From a virus: 36,622 nt of DNA. The notes under the pieces were generated by a model. It was given only the letters and a program-made list of their open reading frames with translations. It did not search any database and was not told the DNA's origin. Every line of letters begins with the position of its first letter. Position 1 is the first letter of the stretch. The position numbers and the translations under genes were made by a program. The stretch lies in IMG/VR virus record IMGVR_UViG_3300043587_000005, positions 1-36,622 of that record. One strand, written 5' to 3'. This document shows, piece by piece, positions 31,296-36,622 of this stretch.

Positions 31296-31487
31296 ATGAA
31301 CAACGAGAACCCGACCCCCGAGACCACCCCCGAGACCTCCTCGAAGCTGGCCTTCCTCAAGAACCGCAACGTTCGCATCGCCCTGGCTGCCACCGCAGTC
31401 GCCGGCGTCGCGTTCGTCGCCTACAAGACGAAGACCCGCCCCGAGGCCGTCGAAGAGATCCTCGAGGCCACGGCCACCGCCGTCTGA
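31296..31487 (+). CDS. 63-residue single-pass membrane protein
   Basis: A 63-residue protein. The N-tail is Thr/Pro/Glu-rich (PTPETTPETSS), residues 27-46 are hydrophobic (VRIALAATAVAGVAFVAYKT), and the C-tail is acidic-helical. Type and family unknown. It is framed by promoter copy 5 with the same AAAGGAAC leader and by the terminator at 31512-31549, so it is a complete expression cassette. Confidence 0.7.
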   Translation: MNNENPTPETTPETSSKLAFLKNRNVRIALAATAVAGVAFVAYKTKTRPEAVEEILEATATAV

Positions 31488-31511
31488 GACCCCACCAGGT
31501 CCGACTCAAGA

Positions 31512-31555
31512 ATGAGAGCATTAGCAAACCCTGCTGATGCTTTCATTTTCTCTTT
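31512..31555 (+). terminator. Hairpin terminator (ATGAGAGC type)
   Basis: A 15-bp stem (31512-31526 with 31532-31546, two wobbles) around AACCC, then TTTTCTCTTT. It belongs to the same family as 28895-28937 and 34518-34552, which all begin ATGAGAG and end TCATTTT. Confidence 0.88.
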
Positions 31556-31579
31556 ACCCATCTACCCGAAAGGGACACC

Positions 31580-31864
31580 ATGTTCACCATCATCCTGCTT
31601 CTCATCATCGCTGGCCTCTGCTTCGCATATCTGCGGAGCACCCAGCAGACGAAGTCCGCCAAGGACGACGCCAAGTGCTGGAAGCTCCTTGCACAGATGT
31701 ACGACAACTGGTCTGCGACCGAGTTCGAGAACAACCAGGTCCTTCGGCAACAGCGCGACGACGCATATCTGAGCATCGAGATCATGGCACTCGGCCTGGA
31801 GCAGGAGCGTCGCGATCACGAGACGGCGTTGATCCTGGTGCTCAACCAGAAGGAGCCAGCATGA
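31580..31864 (+). CDS. N-anchored small membrane protein
   Basis: A 94-residue protein. Residues 2-17 are a hydrophobic anchor (FTIILLLIIAGLCFAYL) without a clear cleavage site. The rest is a charged helix (DDAKCWKLLAQMYDNW, then EQERRDHETALILVL). No family is recognised. AAAGGGACACC precedes ATG 31580. The stop overlaps the next ATG (ATGA), so the two are co-translated. Two GCATATCTG words encode the A-Y-L tripeptides at 31625 and 31765. Confidence 0.65.
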   Translation: MFTIILLLIIAGLCFAYLRSTQQTKSAKDDAKCWKLLAQMYDNWSATEFENNQVLRQQRDDAYLSIEIMALGLEQERRDHETALILVLNQKEPA

Positions 31865-32268
31865 ACAGCGAGGATTTCGCCAAGGTCTTCGACCAGCAGA
31901 TGCGCTTGTGTTCGGAGGTGTTATTCGCCAAGGCTGGCGAGTACGCCACCGACGACGAGCGACTGCACAACTTCAAGGTGGCCAGTGCCCTCACTGGTCG
32001 CGACGCCGTCCAGGCCCTGGGCGGCATGATGGTCAAGCACACCACCTCGGTCTTCGACATGATCGAGGCTGGTGCGCCGGCCAACTTCTCCATGGAGAAG
32101 TGGGACGAGAAGATCACGGACCACATCAACTACCTGATCCTCCTCCGGGCCTGCGTCATCGAGGCCATGAACGAGGACCAGGCCCTGCGTCACCCCGCCC
32201 TGTTCGACAGGACTGACGTGCTTCCCTGCGCCAGCCCGACCGACTACTCCGGCCACACGCCGGCCTGA
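31861..32268 (+). CDS. MazG/nucleotide-modification-like helical protein
   Basis: A 135-residue all-helical protein. FAKAGEYATDDERLHNFKVASALTG, QALGGMMVKHTTSVFDMI and DEKITDHINYLILLRACVIEAM fit a phage family related to all-alpha NTP-pyrophosphatase/nucleotide-modification proteins (MazG, Nmad/DUF1599-like) with E-D-H metal-site patterning. The reaction is not certain; a nucleotide hydrolase used in replication or host-nucleotide control is the best guess. It overlaps the previous gene by ATGA and has no promoter of its own. Longer in-frame starts run into the previous gene and are rejected. Confidence 0.58.
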   Translation: MNSEDFAKVFDQQMRLCSEVLFAKAGEYATDDERLHNFKVASALTGRDAVQALGGMMVKHTTSVFDMIEAGAPANFSMEKWDEKITDHINYLILLRACVIEAMNEDQALRHPALFDRTDVLPCASPTDYSGHTPA

Positions 32269-32281
32269 AAGGAACACCAAG

Positions 32282-32959
32282 ATGCTGAAGAAGTCCATCA
32301 CGTTCGAGGACTACTCCGAGCCGCCGGTCGAGGTCACCCGTGACTTCTACTTCAACTTCACCAAGCTGGAGGTCATCGAGATGCTCGAGGTCGACGACCT
32401 CGAGGGGACGCTGGCACGGCTGCAGTCGACCGACAACGGTCCCGAGGCCTACGAGCTGTTCAAGAAGATCATCCTGTCGGCTTACGGCGAGCGCAACGAG
32501 CACGGCGGTTTCGACAAGGAAGACGCCAACGGCCGGCCGCTCTCCAAGAAGTTCGAGTCCCTTCCGGCCTGTGGTGAGCTGATCATCGGCTTCCTGCAGG
32601 ACCCCATGTCCGGTGCCGGCTTCATCGAGGCCTGCCTCCCGGCGAAGCTGGTCAAGGAGGCGAAGGCCGCTCAGGCAGCCAACCCCACCAAGGCCCAGGT
32701 CGCACAGCTGGTCCAGGACGCCGCCGAGCGTCAGGCCAACCCCGAGACCGCCATCGCACCCGGCACCCCGCCGGTCGGCGAAGAGGCTCACCTCGAGGAG
32801 CTCCGTTCCGTCACCGAGCGCAAGTTCGAGGACTACACGGAGACCGAGCTGCTCGACATGTCGGACGACGAGTTCGCCAAGATCGTCCCGGTGAGCAGCC
32901 CGAAGGACATGACCCAGGCGCAGCTCATGGTTGCGTTCAAGCGCAAGTCCGCCAAGTAG
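32282..32959 (+). CDS. Tail assembly chaperone-like protein outside the tail module
   Basis: A 225-residue protein. The opening (KSITFEDYSEPPVEVTRDFYFNFTKLEVIEML), the middle (AYELFKKIILSAYGERN, PLSKKFESLPACGELIIGFLQDPMSGAGFIEACLP), and the end (DMSDDEFAKIV, MTQAQLMVAFKRK) resemble a widespread family encoded between tail tube and tape measure in Gram-positive phages and annotated as tail assembly chaperone. Here it lies 7.7 kb after the tape measure, among small unknown genes. It may act on the tail in trans or have another job. AAAGGAACACC precedes ATG 32282. Confidence 0.7.
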   Translation: MLKKSITFEDYSEPPVEVTRDFYFNFTKLEVIEMLEVDDLEGTLARLQSTDNGPEAYELFKKIILSAYGERNEHGGFDKEDANGRPLSKKFESLPACGELIIGFLQDPMSGAGFIEACLPAKLVKEAKAAQAANPTKAQVAQLVQDAAERQANPETAIAPGTPPVGEEAHLEELRSVTERKFEDYTETELLDMSDDEFAKIVPVSSPKDMTQAQLMVAFKRKSAK

Positions 32960-32965
32960 CACCAT

Positions 32966-33098
32966 ATTCGTAAGGACGGGCGGAGGCGAGGGGCCCTAAG
33001 AGGGAAGTAGGGGTCTCACCCCTAGTCCGGACGCCAACGAACTAAACGACCGCCGTAGCGCATCCCCCCGGTGTGAAAAGGTGCCCTGCCTTACGAAT
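32966..33098 (+). ncRNA. Candidate structured RNA closed by a 10-bp long-range stem
   Basis: No gene fits the 181 bases between 32960 and 33140. ATTCGTAAGG (32966-32975) is the exact complement of CCTTACGAAT (33089-33098), and GGGC/GCCC can extend the stem across a 2x2 internal loop. Inside are the hairpin TAGGGG-TCTCA-CCCCTA (33008-33024) and a possible GGCG/CGCC stem (32985-32988 with 33032-33035). A U-tract is lacking, so it is not a simple terminator. I do not recognise a known family. Confidence 0.6.
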
Positions 33099-33140
33099 GC
33101 ACGACTCCATATCTGTACAACCAACCAAAGGAGAACAATC

Positions 33141-33329
33141 ATGATCGAGTTCATCAAGAAGTTCCTGACCAGCTACCTCTTCCCCATCGTGAAGCAGGCC
33201 GTTGCTCAGGCTGTCGTCAACCAGATCGAGGACGCCGTCTACGGTCCTCGTGGCCAGCGGTCCGGCGGCTACGTCCCGCGGTACAACCAGTACGGACGTC
33301 GCATGCAGGCTGTTCCGGACGAGGACTGA
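33141..33329 (+). CDS. 62-residue protein with amphipathic N-terminus
   Basis: A 62-residue protein: residues 1-32 are an amphipathic or membrane-skimming helix (FIKKFLTSYLFPIVKQAVAQ), the rest is basic and Gly/Tyr-rich. No family is assigned. It begins after AAAGGAG (33127-33133) and is the first gene after the candidate structured RNA. A CATATCTG word lies 35 bases upstream. Confidence 0.65.
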   Translation: MIEFIKKFLTSYLFPIVKQAVAQAVVNQIEDAVYGPRGQRSGGYVPRYNQYGRRMQAVPDED

Positions 33330-33334
33330 TATTC

Positions 33335-33577
33335 ATGTCCTGGTACGTCCAGATCGAACGCAGCAACATCCCTGAGTACAACGACACTCAGTGGGAACCC
33401 ATCGTCATCGGTCCGTTCGACGACGAGGATGCCGCACTCAAGCACCTGGACTCGACGGATGTCGACGACTGGTGCATGGACGAGGCGAAGCAGAAGCAGT
33501 ACAACGTCGACGACGCCTTCGTCACAGAAGTACCCGACATTCCGTCCTATGGGGTCAACGCCCCGGTCTACTCGTAA
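33335..33577 (+). CDS. 80-residue acidic protein
   Basis: An 80-residue, acidic, mixed alpha/beta protein (SWYVQIERSNIPEYNDTQWEP, then FDDEDAALKHLDSTDVDDWCMDEAKQKQYNVDDAFVTEVP). Its small size and negative charge are seen in phage inhibitors of host enzymes and in DNA mimics, but nothing identifies a target. The word GATATTC occupies the spacer just before ATG 33335, after weak GGA. Confidence 0.6.
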   Translation: MSWYVQIERSNIPEYNDTQWEPIVIGPFDDEDAALKHLDSTDVDDWCMDEAKQKQYNVDDAFVTEVPDIPSYGVNAPVYS

Positions 33578-33589
33578 GGAGCCATATTC

Positions 33590-34024
33590 ATGGACGTCAA
33601 CAAGATCGCCAAGAAGGACGCCTTCGACTGGGCGCGCGCAGAGATGTTCTTCGGTGCCGGAGCAGGCACCCGGAGGAAGCTCCTGAACGCCCAGATCGAG
33701 GACAAGGTCGCCAAGATCCCCGGCTACGTCGAGCTGTTCGAGGACTGGTACGGCAAGCAGAACTTCGCCGACCACGCCATCGCCGCAGCGAAGGAGCGCA
33801 AGAGGATCGACCGCCTGGTCAGCCTCAAGCGCAACGGCAAGGGCCTGCTGACGGGCAACCGCAAGCAGCTCTCGACCGCCGTGCTGGTCGGTGTGACCAC
33901 CTACGTCATCCTGCACGAGACGGGCTACGACGTGGTCATCCAGGAGCACGCCAAGACGCTCTACGGCAAGAGCAAGGTGGCCTTCCTGAACGCCTTCGCC
34001 GGCGAGAAGAAGGTGGAAGACTGA
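33590..34024 (+). CDS. Uncharacterised phage protein with C-terminal hydrophobic segment
   Basis: A 144-residue protein. The N-terminal half is helical (DAFDWARAEMFFGAGAGTRRKLLNAQIEDKVAKIPGY) and basic. Residues about 98-112 are hydrophobic (STAVLVGVTTYVILHETG), followed by a helical end. I believe similar proteins occur in related phages next to DUF6353-like genes but cannot name a family. AAGGAG plus a CATATTC word directly precede ATG 33590. The stop overlaps the next start (TGATG). Confidence 0.65.
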   Translation: MDVNKIAKKDAFDWARAEMFFGAGAGTRRKLLNAQIEDKVAKIPGYVELFEDWYGKQNFADHAIAAAKERKRIDRLVSLKRNGKGLLTGNRKQLSTAVLVGVTTYVILHETGYDVVIQEHAKTLYGKSKVAFLNAFAGEKKVED

Positions 34025-34200
34025 TGGCGCAGCTGGATCCGACGATCTCCACGGAGGACGTCTTCATCATGATCCACAAGGAGCTGCAGGATCTGGAGGA
34101 GAAGCTTCCGAAGGAGAAGGACGCCGAGAACGTCACATATCTGACCGGCCGCAAGGACGCGTTGGAGAGCATCGACGCCCTCATCTGCATCCGACCGTAG
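34024..34200 (+). CDS. 58-residue helical protein
   Basis: A 58-residue helical, charged peptide (ISTEDVFIMIHKELQDLEEKLPKEKDAENV, then GRKDALESIDALI) starting within the previous stop codon (TGATG), so it is translated by coupling. No family is recognised. A CATATCTG word encodes T-Y-L at 34135. Its stop lies four bases before promoter copy 6. Confidence 0.6.
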   Translation: MAQLDPTISTEDVFIMIHKELQDLEEKLPKEKDAENVTYLTGRKDALESIDALICIRP

Positions 34201-34203
34201 GGA

Positions 34204-34236
34204 TCTCGCAGGTTTTACACGCCTCATAATGAGACC
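34204..34236 (+). promoter_or_regulatory. Promoter-like element, copy 6 of 6
   Basis: TCTCGC (34204-34209), 15-bp spacer, CATAAT (34225-34230) and GAGACC (34231-34236). CGTAG (34196-34200) and CTACG (34241-34245) flank it, a shorter version of the inverted repeat around copy 1. Confidence 0.78.
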
Positions 34237-34260
34237 CCAACTACGACCAAAGGAACCATC

Positions 34261-34497
34261 ATGTCCAAGCTTAACACTGTCAAGCTCGTCACCCGTACCG
34301 TCGTCGGCCTCTGCACCTCCGCCACCGTTGGCCAGGCGCTCCGCAACAACGTCCCCACCGAGACCAAGATCCAGAAGATCGAGGTCGCCGTGGGTTCCGC
34401 TGCTGTGGGCGCCATGGCTTCCGAGGCGGCCGGGCAGTACACCGACCGGTTCATCGACGAGATCGCCGCAGCGTTCAAGTCCGCCAAGACGGCCTGA
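34261..34497 (+). CDS. 78-residue helical protein with possible membrane segments
   Basis: A 78-residue protein. Its segments VKLVTRTVVGLCTSATVGQAL and KIEVAVGSAAVGAMASEAAG are moderately hydrophobic with small residues, like paired interfacial or membrane helices, and the end is amphipathic. No family is recognised. Promoter copy 6 with the usual AAAGGAACC leader stands upstream and a strong terminator follows, completing another single-gene cassette. Confidence 0.7.
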   Translation: MSKLNTVKLVTRTVVGLCTSATVGQALRNNVPTETKIQKIEVAVGSAAVGAMASEAAGQYTDRFIDEIAAAFKSAKTA

Positions 34498-34517
34498 ACC
34501 CGTACCACCCCTCAGAG

Positions 34518-34552
34518 ATGAGAGGGCGCTAACCACGCCCTTTCATTTTTTT
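34518..34552 (+). terminator. Strong hairpin terminator (ATGAGAGGGC type)
   Basis: An 11-bp stem (34518-34528 with 34536-34546) around CTAACCA, followed by seven T (34546-34552). It closely matches the terminator at 28895-28937. Confidence 0.93.
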
Positions 34553-34577
34553 CGCCTTCTACCACAAGGACAAGATT

Positions 34578-35240
34578 ATGGAGAACCAGTTCCCCGGCAA
34601 CAGCCGAACCGACAAGGAGAAGTCCCCCGCTAAGGCTGCGCCGGCCAAGAAGGTCGACAAGATCGTGACCGGCACAGTCACCACGCGGAAGAAGCCTCTC
34701 GGCAAGAAGCTCAAGGAGTTCATCGTGGGCGATGACTCCAAGAGTGTGATCTCGTACGTCTGGCAGGACATCCTGATCCCGTCCGCACGGGACATGGTGT
34801 TCGACGCCTTCACCTCTGGTGTCGAGCGCAAGATGTACGGCGAGGTCCGTTCCCGCCGAGGGCGCGGCAACCCGATGCAGCAGATGTTCGGGAACGCCAC
34901 GTACAACGCGTACAACCGGTACTCGGCAAGCAGCAGCTCGCTGCGACCCGACCCCCGGCAGGCACAGGCAGCACCGAACCGTCGTGGGCGCGCTCAGGTC
35001 AAGGACCTGGCCGAGCTCATTTTCGACAGCCGCGGTGACGCCACCGAGGTACTCGACGCGATGATCGCAATCGCTGACCAGTACCAGGCCGTCACGATCT
35101 CAGACCTCTGGGATCTGCTCGGACGCACGGGAGAGCCGACAGACGAGAACTTCGGTTGGACCGACTTGGTCGGCACCGATATCTACAAGGTCCCGGAGGG
35201 CTACCTCCTCGACCTGCCTCGTCCGCACGCTCTCGACTGA
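34578..35240 (+). CDS. Conserved phage protein, basic N-terminus
   Basis: A 220-residue protein. Its N-terminus is Lys-rich with KKVDKIVTGTVTTRKKPLGKKLKEFIVGDDSKSVISYVWQDILIP at about 25-70, a stretch I associate with a conserved but uncharacterised family in phages of Gram-positive hosts. Residues 72-90 continue a helix (RDMVFDAFTSGVERKMYG), 95-140 are Tyr/Asn/Arg-rich and probably flexible, and a mixed C-domain ends in GYLLDLPRPHALD. A virion or assembly role is conceivable. AAGGACAAG before ATG 34578 is a modest ribosome-binding site. Confidence 0.65.
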   Translation: MENQFPGNSRTDKEKSPAKAAPAKKVDKIVTGTVTTRKKPLGKKLKEFIVGDDSKSVISYVWQDILIPSARDMVFDAFTSGVERKMYGEVRSRRGRGNPMQQMFGNATYNAYNRYSASSSSLRPDPRQAQAAPNRRGRAQVKDLAELIFDSRGDATEVLDAMIAIADQYQAVTISDLWDLLGRTGEPTDENFGWTDLVGTDIYKVPEGYLLDLPRPHALD

Positions 35241-35274
35241 CCCCCACAACAGCTCTACTAACCAGGAGATAGAT

Positions 35275-35520
35275 ATGTACAACCGCAACGCCACTCCGAA
35301 GAACGAGAAGCCCACCACCGAGCTGTTCGTAGTCGCGGTCACCGAGAGGCAGGACTGCAAGAAGCACAGTGCCTCCATCGGCTGGCCCTGCTGGGGAATC
35401 ATCCAGTCCGACGGCATGTACATGAACGCCGTCTGCAACAAGCGTGCCAAGGCGGCCGGGTTCAACCACTCGGTCAAGCCCGAGTCCCTCCGTCTCCACC
35501 GACAGAGCAAGAAGAAGTAA
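35275..35520 (+). CDS. 81-residue Cys-containing basic protein
   Basis: An 81-residue basic protein with three Cys (in RQDCKKH, WPCWGI and AVCNKR) and Trp-rich centre. There is no clear metal-site spacing or family. AGGAG (35264-35268) then GATAGAT precedes ATG 35275. It lies in a compact run of three genes toward the window end. Confidence 0.6.
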   Translation: MYNRNATPKNEKPTTELFVVAVTERQDCKKHSASIGWPCWGIIQSDGMYMNAVCNKRAKAAGFNHSVKPESLRLHRQSKKK

Positions 35521-35533
35521 AGGAAGTGGGGTA

Positions 35534-35671
35534 ATGGCCACTCACAACGAGCGCTCGCTGCTGAAAGCTTTCTACCCCACATCTCCATCGTGGGCGGCGA
35601 AAGTCGACAAGATGTCAGACGCTCAAGTCATCGCCGTCCTACGACGGCTCCAGTCGCAGAAGAAATCCTGA
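35534..35671 (+). CDS. 45-residue conserved small protein
   Basis: A 45-residue helical peptide (KAFYPTSPSWAAKVDKMSDAQVIAV is its core in two helices). I have the impression of matching short phage proteins with the VDKMxDAQVIAI signature, function unknown. AGGAAGTGGGG precedes ATG 35534. It is not extended upstream, because the open frame there runs inside the previous gene. Confidence 0.6.
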   Translation: MATHNERSLLKAFYPTSPSWAAKVDKMSDAQVIAVLRRLQSQKKS

Positions 35672-35684
35672 AGGAGAAAACAAG

Positions 35685-36572
35685 ATGAAGATCCACCTGC
35701 CCGCTGCGGTTGCCTCACGAGTCGCTCTCGTGTCGGCCAAGACGCAGCAGAATTCCCCGCACCTCCTGTTCGGCGCCGGCATCGTCCTCATGGGCGCCAC
35801 CGTCGTGACGGCGTGCGTTGCCACCCTGAAGGTGGAGAAGGTCCTCGACGAGCACAAGCAGCACGTCGACTGGGCGGACCAGAACGCGGAGTCCCAGAAC
35901 GTGGACGCGCGCAAGGAGAAGGCGGTTGCCTACGCCGTCACCGCCCGCAAGCTCACCGTCCTGTACGGCCCCTCGGTCGTCTGCGGCATCGGTTCCGTCG
36001 TCTGCCTCACGCAGTCGCACCGGATCCTGCACAAGCGGAACGTGGCTCTGACCGCCGCGTACGCCGGCCTGGACAAGGCGTTCAAGAAGTACCGCGAGCG
36101 TGTCGCCGACGAGATCGGCGAAGAGCGTGAGCGCGAGGTCTACGCCGACGTGGAGACCGTCAAGTCCAAGGTCGACGGCAAGAAGGTCGAGACCAAGAAG
36201 GCGTCGGGTAAGGGCGGTTCGCCCTATGCCCGGTTCTTCGACGAGCACAACCGGAACTGGGACACCAACGGCGACTACCGCGTCGGCTTCCTGCGTCTGC
36301 AGCAGAACTGGTTGAACGACCAGCTCAACGCCAAGGACATCGTGTTCCTGAACGAGGCCTACGACGTCCTGGGTCTCCCTCGCACGGAGGCCGGCCAGCA
36401 CGTCGGCTGGGTGTCCAAGAAGCACAACGAGTCGGTGGATGGCTACATCGACTTCGGCGTCTTCACCGACCGATCGTCGGACGAGTACTACGCGTTCGCC
36501 GTCAACGGAGAGGGGATCTGGCTCGACTTCAACGTCGACGGGATCGTCTCCGACCTGCTCAAGAAGATCTGA
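35685..36572 (+). CDS. DUF6353-like phage membrane protein, paralogue 2
   Basis: A 295-residue protein, diverged paralogue of the gene at 30383. Its paired hydrophobic helices are HLLFGAGIVLMGATVVTACVAT (about 26-47) and VLYGPSVVCGIGSVVCLT (about 89-106). They are followed by AYAGLDKAFKKYRERVADEIGEEREREV (coiled coil), a charged insert about 155-175, a domain including GQHVGWVSKKHNES, and an end with EGIWLDFNVDGIV. Same order as the first copy: helix pair, coil, DVGW/HVGW element. Role unknown; duplication in one region suggests partners in one complex. AAGGAG precedes ATG. Confidence 0.72.
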   Translation: MKIHLPAAVASRVALVSAKTQQNSPHLLFGAGIVLMGATVVTACVATLKVEKVLDEHKQHVDWADQNAESQNVDARKEKAVAYAVTARKLTVLYGPSVVCGIGSVVCLTQSHRILHKRNVALTAAYAGLDKAFKKYRERVADEIGEEREREVYADVETVKSKVDGKKVETKKASGKGGSPYARFFDEHNRNWDTNGDYRVGFLRLQQNWLNDQLNAKDIVFLNEAYDVLGLPRTEAGQHVGWVSKKHNESVDGYIDFGVFTDRSSDEYYAFAVNGEGIWLDFNVDGIVSDLLKKI

Positions 36573-36582
36573 GGTGTGACCG

Positions 36583-36622
36583 ATGGATATTCAGAAGCTG
36601 AAGTCGATCGCCTCCGATCGAC
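36583..36622 (+). CDS. Partial gene at window end
   Basis: The first 13 codons (start MDIQKLKSIA) of a gene cut by the end of the window. GAGGTGTGACC (36571-36581) is a plausible ribosome-binding site. Codons 2-3 contain the GATATTC word. No function can be given. Confidence 0.55.
   Translation, partial: MDIQKLKSIASDR

Larger units (their letters stand above)
13146..36591 (+). repeat. Dispersed ATATT/ATATC word, strand-biased
   Basis: Dozens of copies on the + strand, in all codon phases and in leaders, begin abruptly near 13146. ATATT is absent before that point; a few ATATC occur earlier (about 5943, 6082, 7141, 7218, 11096). The opposite-strand form AATAT is seen only twice, at 10-14 and near 20488. 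Confidence 0.55.

Noticed and set aside
32966-33098. tRNA or tmRNA gene
   Set aside because: No cloverleaf, no T-loop consensus and no CCA-type acceptor were found.
28545-34236. Attachment or recombination sites
   Set aside because: No integrase is visible, and the repeats have promoter geometry and lie before small genes.

Overview
This window looks like a contiguous part of the genome of a long-tailed (siphovirus-type), actinobacterium-infecting phage. The DNA is GC-rich with strong C/G preference at third codon positions. Every supported gene is on the + strand, gene packing is tight with many ATGA/TGATG overlaps, and the protein families are typical of actinobacteriophages (GH25 lysozyme, HNH endonuclease, HK97-type portal, protease and capsid, tape measure protein, ReqiPepy6 Gp37-like tail protein, r1t-like holin). 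The host genus cannot be fixed from sequence alone; Streptomyces or a relative is a reasonable guess. I saw no integrase, repressor gene, tRNA, CRISPR array, transposase or packaging end. The window opens just after an upstream terminator and closes inside a gene, so it is a fragment of a larger genome.

Layout. (1) 1-3022: terminator, an endonuclease/phosphatase-fold protein, a small helical protein, an HNH endonuclease, and two cell-wall hydrolases sharing a C-terminal module. (2) 3068-8964: connector-like protein, 2H-phosphoesterase-like protein carrying a YGIKGMRWGVR motif, a Lys/Ala-rich histone-H1-like protein, terminase large subunit, a second motif protein, portal, and a coiled-coil protein. 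(3) 8991-11624: a protease-major capsid fusion with a strong internal ribosome-binding site, then connector and tail-completion proteins. (4) 11635-26722: tail module with three paralogous tail-tube-like proteins, a tail assembly chaperone candidate, a collar/fibre protein, a 1469-residue repeat-rich fibre, tail completion protein, tape measure, distal tail protein and Gp37-like protein. (5) 26738-28529: four small membrane proteins, including a collagen-like one and an r1t-type holin. (6) 28530-36622: a block of about 17 small, mostly uncharacterised genes, many with one or two predicted membrane segments.

Region 6 is the least ordinary part. Six copies of a 33-nt promoter-like element (TCTCGC, 15 nt, NNTAAT, GAGACC) stand immediately upstream of small genes, and several of those genes are followed by related hairpin terminators. 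This gives repeated promoter-gene-terminator cassettes. In the best case the -10 box is centred in a palindrome GTCTC-TTAAT-GAGAC, which suggests shared control by one DNA-binding protein. An untranslated interval at 32966-33098 is closed by a perfect 10-bp long-range inverted repeat and may be a structured RNA.

A second genome-scale signal is the short word ATATT/ATATC. It is the main place where A/T-ending codons, including the otherwise avoided Ile codon ATA, appear. It occurs in all three codon phases and in spacers between ribosome-binding sites and start codons. It is strongly strand-biased, and ATATT is absent from the first 13.1 kb but frequent afterwards. This points to selection on the DNA or RNA word rather than on protein. 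All counts were made by eye.
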